Origin: Chamaelirium japonicum
Lineage: Eukaryota > Streptophyta > Magnoliopsida > Liliales > Melanthiaceae
Direction of reading: 5' to 3'
Assembly: GCA_947650365.1 (NCBI GenBank)
Contig: CANTAL010000099.1
Coordinates: forward strand, 744,001-808,000
Length of the DNA stretch: 64,000 nt
The notes under the pieces are model-generated. The model searched no databases, was not told the origin of the DNA, and was given only the letters and a program-made list of their open reading frames with translations. Position 1 is the first letter of the stretch. The number at the start of each line of letters is the position of its first letter. Shown piece by piece: positions 21,372-31,600 of the stretch. The position numbers and the translations under genes were made by a program.

Positions 21372-24300
21372 CTAGGCTGGGCCCGCGCCAGTGCCCGCGT
21401 CATCATCGCGCTTCCTCTTTTTCGACCTTTCGGCCTTGTACTTCTCGATGGCGTCAAGCGCACCTTTCCGCAGGAGCTCGTTGAGCTGCGCCTGGAGGCG
21501 GCGTTGCTGAGAGTGGAGGTCATGGAGATGCGTTTCCCTCAGAGACGCGATCTCATCCCTAGAGGCCGCCAACTGACGTTGAAGCTCGGAGATTTCCTTC
21601 CGGGCGGCCTGCGCATCGGATAGGGCGCGGTCGCGGGCATCCTCCACCGAAGCTAGCGTGGTGGTGAAAGTGGCGTCCCGCTGGCGCAGTTCGGCGACCT
21701 CAGCATTAGAGGAGGCGACCTGCTGGCGCAGCCGGTCCACTTCAGCCCGCAGCTCGCCCGACCGGTCCATTTGGCGGATCCGATAGATGTACTCGTCTAC
21801 TCTCCTCCCCGAGTCATGGAGAGTGTCATCGTAGAGGGCGACAGTATCCCCCGCGATGCCCGCGACCTCGTCGGCGAGAGCTCGGTTGACCCGCTCTGCC
21901 TGCGAAAAGGGCGAACAGTTTGAGTTAAAGAGTTAGAGCAGGAGTTTGGGGACAAAGGAGAAGTGGAGGTGGCCTTACCTCGAGCAGTCGGTTGATGAGA
22001 GCGATGTAGGGAGTCCGGGCGAAGATGTTGCGCCCCAGGATCTCCCGCATGAAGAAAGGGGCGCGCTCAGGACCGCCAGAGGAGGAGCCCGCTTGGCTCG
22101 CCTCGGTGGGAGCAGCTGGAGGGGGCGCACTGATGGCGGCAGCAGCGGGCTCGGCCCCTTGAGCGCCGGCAATCCCTTCGTTGATAGGGGAAGGCACGGC
22201 GGCTCCCCTTCGCCCCGGCAGGTCCGGGTCCGAGGCTTCCGAGCTGGAGCAAGGAAGGTCGTCCAGGATGGCCCCTAGGTCCGGAGACCAGTAGGCTAAC
22301 CCGCCCAGCTCAGGGAGAGAAGGAACCTCAAGAGTGGCAGGTGCGGCTTCAGGCGCGGGCGCGCTAGGAGACATAGGCGCGGGCTCAGGCGCGAGCGCGA
22401 TGATAGCAGGCGCATGCGCGGGCTCGGGCGCGCTGGGCGCGGGCTCGGGCGCAGGCGCGGGCTCGGACGTGCTGGGCGCGGGCTCGGGCGCGAGCGCGGG
22501 CTCGGACGCGGGTTCGGACGCGAGCGCAGACGCAGGCTCGGGCGTGGGCGCGGGTTTGGACGCGGGCTCGGGCGCGGGCGCAGGCGCGGGACTGGGCGCA
22601 GGAGCGGGCTCGTTCGCGGGCGCAGGCTCGGACGCGGGCCCGAGCTCGGGCGCAGGCACGGGCGCGGGCGAGGGCTCGGGGGCAGGATGAGCGGGCTCGG
22701 GCACAGGCGCGCTAGCGACAGAGGGCGCGGGCGCAAGCTCGGGCGCGGGCGTGCTGGAAGGCTCGGGTACAGGCGCGCTCGAGGCAGCGGCTGCGGGTAG
22801 GGGCGCGGGCTCGGGCACGGGCGTGCTGGGGGCAGGCGCAGCCGGTGCCGAGGTCTTGGCCGGAGCGGGTGCAGAAGGCGTCGGGCTCGTTGGCGCCGGT
22901 CCCTCGAAGGGCAGGGGAGGCATCGCCGTCGCAGAAGCGGGCTCGCCCTCGAGAGACCGCGGCTCCTCTTCTTCCGAGCTGGACTCGTCGCTGGGATCCT
23001 CGCCCGATGCCAAGCCCGCTTCCTCGAGAGCGGCTTTCCTCCTATCCTCAACGACTCGTTCGTAGGCTTCACGAGCCTTGCGAACGGCGTCGTCCTCCGC
23101 CATTGGGCGGGCAGTTGAAGCCTTCTTCTTCTTCTTCTTGATGTGGGCGCCCTCCATCTCTGGGGTCATTACCGCGACAAAGAGAGGTTTAGAGAGGTCG
23201 CCCGGGAACCCACGCATCAGCACCTCGGCCATTGGGGTTTCCACCTCAGCCATACCGAGTAGGAGCTCGACGCGCGGGTCCTCAGGGTCGACCATAACAA
23301 CTTGGCGTCGAGGGGGTTCCGGAGCTGGGGAGTGCGGAGGAGAATTGGGAACTAAGGGAGAGTTCGCCTGACCTGGGGCAACCTCGCGGGAGGCAGGCGG
23401 CGGCGAGGGAATATCCTCCTCGCGGATCATATCGATGGCGTCTTCGTCGGCAAGCCTAATCGGGGAAGCCCGCTTCTTCTTCCCCTTCTTCGCCGAGGAG
23501 GTGCCGGCGCCGGAGGACGCCGCAGCAGCCTGGGAGGTCACCCCGGTGCGGCGAGAGACCGCCACCTTCTTGCGCATAATCTTCTAGCGGGTAGTGATGG
23601 CGCCGGTCCGGAGATCCTTCCAAAGGAAGGAGAAATCCGGAGCCAGGATCTTCTCGGGAGTTCGCCCGCCAAGGAACTCGAGGATCGCCTTGTCAAGAGC
23701 TTGCTCCTGAGCCCCGGAAATACACTTCGTCCCTTTGGCCCGGTACTCACCGATCGCTTTGAAGTTGGGGAGCGGCGGCCTTCCGGGATGGGCGGGAACG
23801 CCTGCACAGGGACCTCGCCACTCCCCCGCGACAACGAACGGATACTCCTTCCAGTACCGATCCTTGTTCTCGACCGCGGAGAAGGGCAGCACCTCGCCGG
23901 GGCGGCCTGAGAGGTAGAAGTGGCCGCAGTCCACCCCGCTGAAGACGGTCCCTGGCTTGAGGAGCCATTTCTTCAGAAGGTAGGCGAGGGGGATCCTCAC
24001 GTTGAGGGCTTCCTCAATACGAGAAAGCCCGTAGAGGATCCCCCATGAATTTCCTGGAAGCTGGGCGGGGCATAAGCCCGCCAGCTCCAGTAGCTCGCTG
24101 GCGAGGTGGTTCAGGGGCAGCCGGAGCCCTGACCAGACCTGCCCCACGGAGACCGCCGTGCCGAAAAGCGGCCTCCCCGAGCATGGGAGGGGCAGAATGG
24201 CGAGCTCACGGGGAATGCCCGCAGCGGTCCGTAGACTGTCGGGGACGGGCGCGCCCCCGATGTCGTTGAACCAGACAACGGCGGGCACCTTAGGGGGAGC

Positions 24301-24417
24301 CTCGCCCTCGGTGCCGGGAGCACGCACCGAGATGGGAGCGACATTGAGAGGCTCCTCCTGAGAGGTCGCAGCAGCAGTAGCAGTGGCTGAAGAAGAAGTG
24401 GCAGCAGAGGAAGCCAT
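21372..24417 (-). pseudogene. Antisense accessory gene of element B (two exons, one nonsense codon)
   Basis: Opposite strand to gag-pol. The chosen start is ATG at 24417 (MASSAATSSS), because a farther in-frame ATG at 24534 lies upstream of the TATA box. Exon 1 is 24417-21979, intron 21978-21900, exon 2 21899-21372, about 987 codons in phase. Residues about 40-270 carry a domain resembling the plant 'putative gypsy type transposon' family (Transposase_28 type): LRLPLNHLASELLELAG, NSWGILYGLSRIE. A Lys-rich segment, a Pro/Ala/Glu/Ser low-complexity region and RNIFARTPYIALINRLLE follow. Exon 2 is a coiled coil with a basic tail (KAERSKKRKR). A UAG at 23584-23586 (codon 278) lies between the domain and the Lys-rich segment with the frame open on both sides. 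Its biochemical function is unknown; related Tat elements such as Grande carry comparable antisense genes. Confidence 0.8.
21900..21978 (-). other. Intron in antisense gene of element B (79 bp)
   Basis: On the minus strand the donor is CTCGAG|GTAAGG and the acceptor TTTTCGCAG|GCAGAG. It matches the position and phase of the 84-bp intron in element A, though the intron interior is not conserved. Confidence 0.82.
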
Positions 24418-24520
24418 TGAGAGCGAGAGGGCTCTAGCGAGCTGTGAGCTGCGATTTGAAAGCAGAAGGAGAAAGGGAGAGCTGTTTTTCACGCAGCGGT
24501 AAAAACACACCCCCCATCCC

Positions 24521-24530
24521 CTATTTATAG
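24521..24530 (-). promoter_or_regulatory. TATA box for the antisense gene
   Basis: CTATAAATAG on the minus strand, about 100 bp upstream of the ATG at 24417, leaving room for a start site near 24495 and a roughly 80-nt leader. It indicates a promoter independent of the LTR. Confidence 0.68.
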
Positions 24531-24539
24531 GCAAGTGAG

Positions 24540-24835
24540 AGACAGGTGAAGCGGGCCGCAGTTAATGCCCGAGCGCGCCCAACGAGGCGACACGCCGACG
24601 GTTGAAGCGACAGCTCGCCGTTCTCCAATTAGGCAGTGCCACGTGGGCCACGCGTGGAAAAAGCTGCGCCGGCACCGACACTGTCATTACTGACAAAAGA
24701 AGAGCGAATGAGGAGGAGACACGTGTCTCGCGCCGATCGAGATCTAATGATGAGATTCGCCGTATCAGCGTTGAGCCTCGCGCCGCATTTAAGGTGAAGC
24801 GACCGTTGGAGATTTGGTGCGATACCCAAGTCACA
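24540..24835. other. Upstream region of the antisense gene, no gene seen
   Basis: About 300 bp between the TATA box and the 146-bp array. It has no convincing coding frame and contains CACGTG-type cores (CCACGTGGGC near 24640, ACACGTGTC near 24720), which are plausible plant bZIP/bHLH binding sites. Confidence 0.35.
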
Positions 24836-25419
24836 AGATCGCTCGCGGCAGGTTCCCGCAGTTCGCTCGAGGCAGACCCTGACCGCATGTGACAAGCTCA
24901 CATCGGAAGGAGATCGCTCGTGGCTGATGCTCGGGGCCCGCCCAGCGTTTGTGAAATACTGGGAGTCAAAACTCTCGACGCAGATCGCTCGCGGCAGGTG
25001 CCCGCAGCTCGCCCGAGGCAGACCCTGGCCGCATGTGACATGCTCGCATCAGAAGGAGATCGCTCGGGGCTGATGCTCGCGGCCCGACCAGCGTTTGAGA
25101 AGTACTGGCAGTCAAAGCTCTCGGTGCAGACTGCCCGCGGCAGGCGCCCAAGCTCGCCCGAAGCAGACCCTGACCGCATGTGAGGAGCTCGCATCGGAAG
25201 GAGATCGCTCGGGGCTGATGCTCGTGGCCCGCCCAGTGTTTGAAAAGTACTGAGAGTCAAAACTCTCGACGCAGATCGCTCGCGGCAGGTGCCCGCAGCT
25301 CGCCCGAGGCAGACCCTGGCCGCATGTGACAAGCTCGCATCGGAAGGAGATCGCTCGTGGCTGACGCTCCCGGCCCGCCCAGCGTTTGAGAAATACTGGC
25401 AGTCAAAGTTCTCGGCGCA
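24836..25419. repeat. 146-bp tandem repeat, four units
   Basis: Units begin AGATCGCTCGCGGCAGG or close variants at 24836, 24982, 25128 and 25273, a spacing of 145-146 bp. Each carries CCGCATGTGA, GGAAGGAGATCGCTC and GTTTGAGAAATACTGG-like segments. The array lies between the antisense promoter and the PPT. The corresponding part of element A is outside the window. Confidence 0.9.
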
Positions 25420-25543
25420 GCCCGCCATCGCTACTATCTCCGCCCGAAACTGTTGCAGCAGACATTGATATCAGGCACATTACTAGGGTTAGGAGCTCGT
25501 TAAGACTCCTGAGCAAGCGTCGAGTTTCATCGATCACTCCCTC

Positions 25544-25555
25544 AAGAGGGGGTAA
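25544..25555 (+). other. Polypurine tract, element B
   Basis: AAGAGGGGGTAA directly before the TG of the 3' LTR. It would prime plus-strand DNA synthesis. Confidence 0.82.
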
Positions 25556-26690
25556 TGTTGGGGGTAGCTGAAATCTGCCCTGGAGTTCGCACCCCCCCCC
25601 CCCCCCCCCCGTGCTCACCAAATCACCTTGACAGGGAGCGAGATCCACATTAGGCTGAAAGGGCCTAGGCCAAGAGCACTCTTAGGAGCTCGCCTAAGCT
25701 CGATGGAGCTCGCCTGAGATCGCCCAGGAGCTCGCCAAGCTCACCCAGGAGCTCGCCTAAGCTCGCTCAGGAGCTCGCCCCGGAGCTCGCCAAGCTCACC
25801 CAGGAGCTCGCCTAAGCTCGCTCAGGAGCTCGCCCTGGAGCTCGCCAAGCTCGCTCAGGAGCTCGCTCCGGAGCTCGCCAAGCTCACCCAGGAGCTCGCC
25901 TAAGCTCGCTCAGGAGCTCGCCCCGGAGTTCGCCAAGCCCGCGCGAGAACTCGCTGGCAGTGATAGCGGGAGTTAGACCGTCATGCATAACGAAGAGACC
26001 GGCATCGCGAACGCCCCTAGCTCGAGCAGGAGCTCGCCCCTAGCTCGCTCAGGAGCTCGCCCAAGCTCGCCAGAATTCCCCAGTTTATCGAAGAGGTTGC
26101 TCCCGCGAGGTCTGACTCTTGATAGATGTGGAAGAGAAGGCGGAGCAATGGAGGGCGAGCTCACCTTAGCTCCCCATCGGAGGTCGCCCATAATGTATGA
26201 GAGGGTGCCAGGTGTCAAAACCCCACGGAAGCTACGTGGACAAACTTGGTCCACGGAAGCTCGCTCGAATCAGTTCGAGACCTCCCAGACTTGAACATTC
26301 CAGAATGGCCACCTGGCCACGACAAGAAAGATTCCCTTCCCCACTCAAACCGCCTGGCAGGCTTGACGATAGAATGTCAGGGCGCGAGTACCAAGGACTG
26401 TCAGACCCACGCGAGCCAGAACGTGGGGGGTCTAGAAGGCGCCGGAAGAATCTCCACGTGTCGGGCCACGGTAGGCCGCCGATTGCTATAAATGCTCACC
26501 CCCCGGCTCCATAGTACAGGTTCGAAATCCTTTTTCCTTCCTCTTTGGTCCATTACAGCTCGCCGTTGTGCCACTGTGACTGACTTGAGCGTCGGAGGGT
26601 CTGCGCTCCTAAGGGAGCCAGCCGTTCTCACGTTCTCTTTTCTTTGTCTTGCAGGCAGCCCGCACGGACCAGCGAAAAATCCCCCGAACA
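25556..26690 (+). repeat. 3' LTR of element B (1,135 bp)
   Basis: Begins TGTTGGGGGTAGCTG, ends CCCCCGAACA and is followed directly by the TSD. Its TATA box is at 26487-26493. It differs from the 5' LTR at about 14 bases, mostly transitions, plus one indel and one C in the poly-C tract. Confidence 0.96.
26487..26493 (+). promoter_or_regulatory. TATA box of 3' LTR, element B
   Basis: TATAAAT in the conserved ATTGCTATAAATGCTC context. Transcription from here would run into the satellite on the right. Confidence 0.68.
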
Positions 26691-26695
26691 CGATC
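26691..26695 (+). repeat. Target site duplication, right copy (CGATC)
   Basis: The five bases directly after the 3' LTR, equal to 13422-13426. Confidence 0.92.
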
Positions 26696-26809
26696 CATTC
26701 TAATTCATTCGTACGATCCATTCTAATTCATTTGCACGATCCATTCTAATTCATTCGCACGATCCATTCTAATTCATTCATTCGATCCATTCTAATTCAT
26801 TCGTACGAT

Positions 26810-28633
26810 CCATTCTAATTCATTCGCACGATCCATTCTAATTCATTCGCACGAATGTATCCATTCTAATTCATTCGTATGATCCATTCTAATTCATTCA
26901 CACGATCCATTCTAATTCATTCATACAATCCATTCTATTTCTTTTGCACGAATGTATCCATTCTAATTCATTCGTACGATCCATTCTATTTCATTCGTAC
27001 GATCCATTCTAATTCATTCGTACAATCCATTCTAATTCATTCGCACGATCTATTCGAATTCATTCGCACGAATGTATCCACTCTAATTCATTCATAAGAT
27101 CCATTCTAATTCCTTCGTACGATCCATTCTATTTCATTCGTATGATCCATTCTATTTCATTCATATAATCCATTGTAATTCATTCGCACGATCCATTCTA
27201 ATTCATTCATACGATCCATTCTAATTCATTCGTATGATCCATTCTAATTCATTCGTTCGATCCATTCTAATTTATTCGCACGATCCATTCTAATTCATTC
27301 ATACGATCCATTCTTACTCATTCGTACGATCCATTCTAATTCATTCGCACGATCCATTCTAATTCATCCGTACGATCCATTCTATTTCATTCGTACGATC
27401 CATTCTTACTCATTCATACGATCCATTCTAATTCATTCTCATGATACATTCTAATTCATCCGTACGATCCATTCTATTTCATTCGTACGATCCATTTTTA
27501 CTCATTCGTACGAACCATTCTAATTCATTCGCGTACGAATGAATTAGAATGGATACATTCGTGCAAAAGAATTAGAATGGATTGTATGAATGAATTAGAA
27601 TGGATCGTGCGAATGAATTAGAATGGATACATTCGTGCGAATGAATTAGAATTGATCGTATGAATGAATTAGATTGGATCGTATGAATGAATTAGAATGG
27701 ATCGTGCGAATGAATTAGAATGGATCGTACGAATGAATTAGAATGGATCGTTTGAATGAATTCGAATGGATCGTAGTTATGAATTAGAATGGGTCATACG
27801 AATGAAATAGAATGGATCGTATGAAGGAATTAGAAAGGATCGTATAAACGAATTAGAATGGATCGCATGAATGAAATAGAATAGATCGTACGAATGAATT
27901 AGAATGGATCGTATGAATGAATTAGATTGGATCGTATGAATGAATTAGAATGGATTGTACGAATGAAATAGATTAGATCGTACGAATGAATTAGAATGGA
28001 TCGTGCGAATGAATTAGAATCGGTCGTACGAATGAATTAGAATGGATACACGATCCAGATCCATTCTAATTCATTCGCACAATCTATTCTAATTCATTCG
28101 TAGGATCCATTCTAATTCATTACTACGATCCATTCTAATTCATTCATACGATCCATTCTAATTCATTCGTACGATCCATTCTAATTCATTTGCACGATCC
28201 ATTCTAATTCATTCATACGATCCATTCTAATTCATTCGTACGATCTATTCTATTTCATTCGTATAATCCATTCTTACTCAATCGTATGATCCATTCTATT
28301 CCATTCGCACAATCTATTCTAATTCATTCGTACGATCCATTCTATTTCATTCGTACGATCCATTCTAATTCATACGATCCATTCTATTTCATTCATACGA
28401 TCCATTTTAATTCATTCGCACGATCCATTCTAATTCATTCATACGATCCATTCTTACTCATTCGTACGATCCATTCTAATTCATTCGCACAATCCATTCT
28501 AATTCATCTGTACGATCCATTCTATTTCATTCGTACGATCCATTCTAATTCATTCGCACAATCTATTCTAATTCATTCGTACGATCCATTCTAATTCATT
28601 CGCACGATCCATTCTAATTCATTCATACGATCC
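26810..28633. repeat. Higher-order satellite segment, copy 2
   Basis: Near-identical to 11500-13330, including both orientation switches (ATTCGCGTACGAATG at 27531; GGATACACGATCCAGATCC at 28053). A third copy of the second switch lies near 36413, showing that the unit spread further. Confidence 0.85.
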
Positions 28634-31600
28634 ATTCTATTTCATTCGTACGATCCATTCTTACTCATTCGTACGATCCCTTCTAATTCATTTGCACGAA
28701 GGTATCCATTCTAATTCATTCGTACTATCCATTCTAATTCCTTCGTACGATCCATTCTAATTCATTCGTACGATCCATTCTAATTCATTCGTATGATCCA
28801 TTCTAATTCCTTCGTATGATCCATTCTAATTCATTCGTACGGTATGATTCATTCTAATTCATTCGTACGATTCATTCTAATTCAATCCATTCTAATTCAT
28901 TCGTACGATCCATTCTAATTCATTCGTACGATCCATTCTAATTCATTCGTACGATCCATTCTAATTCATTTGTACAATGAATTAGAATGGATCGTGCGAA
29001 TGAATTAGAATGGATCGTACGAATGTATTAGAATAGATTGTGCGAATGAATTAGAATGGATCGTACGAATGAATTAGAATGGATCGTACGAATGAATTAG
29101 AATGGATCGTACGAATGAATTAGAATAGATTGTGCGAATGAATTAGAATGGATCGTACGAATGAATTAGAATGGATCGTACGAATGAATTAGAATGGATC
29201 ATATGAATGAAGTAGAATGGATCGTACGAATGAATTAGAATGGATCGTACGAAGGAATTAGAATGGATCGTACGAAGGAATTAGAATGGATCATGCTAAT
29301 GAATTAGAATTGATCGTACGAATGAATTAGAATAGATTATGCGAATGAATTAGAATGGATCGTACGAATGAATTAGAATGGATCATACGAATGAATTCGA
29401 ATGGATGCATTCGTGCGAATGAATTAGAATGGATCATATGAATGAATTAAAATGGATCGTTTGAATGAATGCGAATGGATCGTGCGAATGAATTAGAATG
29501 GATTGTACAAATGAATTAGAATGGATCGAATGAATTAGAATGGATCGTACGAATGAAATAGAATGGATCGTACGAATGAATTGGAATGGATACATTCGTG
29601 CGAATGAATTAGAATGGATCGTATGAATGATTTAGAGTGGCTACATTCGTACAAATGAATTAGAATGGATCGTGCGAATGAATTAGAATGGATTGTGCGA
29701 ATGAATTAGAATGGATCGTACGAATGAATTAGAATGGATCGTATGAATGAATTAGATTGGATCGTATTAATGAATTAGAATGGATCGTGCGAATGAATTA
29801 GAATGGATCGTACGAATGAATTAGAATGGATCGTACGAATGACTTAGAATGGATCGTTCGAATGAATTAGAATAGATTGTGCGAATGAATTAGAATGGAT
29901 CGTACGAATGAATTAGAAAGGATACATTCGTGCGAATGAATTAGAATGGATCGTATGAGTGTGAATGAATTAGAATTGATCGTGCGAATGAATTAGAATG
30001 GATCGTATTAATGAATTAGAATGGATCGTGCGAATGAATTAGAATGGATCGTACGAATGAGTAAGAATGGATCGTGCGAATGAGTTAGAATGGATTGTAC
30101 GAATGAATTAGAATGGATCGTACGAATGAATTAGAATGGATACATTCGTGCGAATCCATTCTATTTCATTCGTACGATCCATTCTAATTCATTCATACGA
30201 TCCATTCTAATTCATTCATACGATCCATTCTAATTCATTCGTACGATCCATTCTAAATCATTCGCACAATCTATTCTAATTCATTCGTACGATCCATTCT
30301 AATTAATTCGCACGATCCATTCTAATTCATTCATACGATCCATTCTATTTCATTCGTACGTTCCATTCTTACTCATTCGTACGATCTATTCTATTTCATT
30401 CGTACATCCATTCTAATTCATTCGCACGATCCATTCTAATTCATTCGTACGATCCAATCTAATTCATTCGTACGATCCATTCTAATTCATTAGCATGATC
30501 CATTCTAATTCATTCATACGATCCATTTTAATTCATTCGCACGATCCATTCTAATTCATTCATACGATCCATTCTAATTCATTCATACGATCCATTCTAA
30601 TTTCTTCGTATGAATGAATTAGAATGGATCATGCTAATGAATTAGAATGGATCATGCTAATGAATTAGAATGGATCGTACGAATGAATTAGATTGGATCG
30701 TACGAATGAATCCATTCTAATTAGAATGGATCGTATGAATGAATTAGAATGGATCGTGCGAATGAATTAGAATGGATTTGAATGGATCGTACGAAGGAAT
30801 TAGAATAGATCGTACGAAGGAATTAGAATAGATCATACGAAGAAATTAGAATGGATCGTACGAATGAATTAGAATGGATCATATGAATGAATTAGAATGG
30901 ATCGTGCGAATGAATTAAAATGGATCGTATGAATGAATTAGAATGGATCATGCTAATGAATTAGAATGGATCGTACGAATGAATTAGATTGGATCGTACG
31001 AATGAATTAGAAAGGATAATTCCTTCGTACGATCCATTCTAATTCATTCGTACGATCCATTCTATTTCATTCGCACGATCCATTCTAATTCATTCGTACG
31101 ATCCAATCTAATTCATTCGTACGATCCATTCTAATTCATTAGCATGATCCATTCTAATTCATTAGCATGATCCATTCTAATTCATTCATACGATCCATTC
31201 TAATTCATTCGCACGATCCATTCTAATTCATTCATACGATCCATTCTAATTCATTCGTACGATGCATTCTAATTTCTTCGTATGATCTATTCTAATTCCT
31301 TCGTACGATCCATTCTAATTCCTTCGTACGATCCATTCTAATCCATTCTAATTCATTCGCACGATCCATTCTAATTCATTCATACGATCCATTCTAATTA
31401 GAATGGATACATTCGTGCAAAAGAAATAGAATGGATTGTATGAATGAGTAAGAATGGATCGTACGAATGAATTAGAATGGATTAGAATGGATCGTACGAA
31501 GGAATTAGATTGGATCGTACGAAGGAATTAGAATAGATCATACGAAAAAATTAGAATGGATCGTACGAATGAATTAGAATGGATTGTATGAATGAATTAG

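Larger units (their letters stand above)
13427..26690 (+). mobile_element. Complete Tat-like Ty3/gypsy LTR retrotransposon, element B
   Basis: 13,264 bp bounded by two LTRs and the TSD CGATC, inserted in a reverse-orientation satellite block. In order: 5' LTR, PBS, gag-protease, UAG CAA UUA, RT-RH-aRH-INT, 78-bp repeats, an antisense gene on the minus strand, a 146-bp tandem array, PPT and 3' LTR. The LTRs differ at about 14 bases (roughly 1.2%, my manual count), so the insertion is fairly young. It is structurally complete but coding-defective: protease DPG, RT YVDY, UAG before integrase and UAG in the antisense gene. It could still move if helped in trans. Confidence 0.96.

Noticed and set aside
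23584..24534. Start of the antisense gene at 24534
   Set aside because: That ATG overlaps the region upstream of the TATA box at 24521-24530, so a transcript from that promoter would not contain it. The ATG at 24417 fits.
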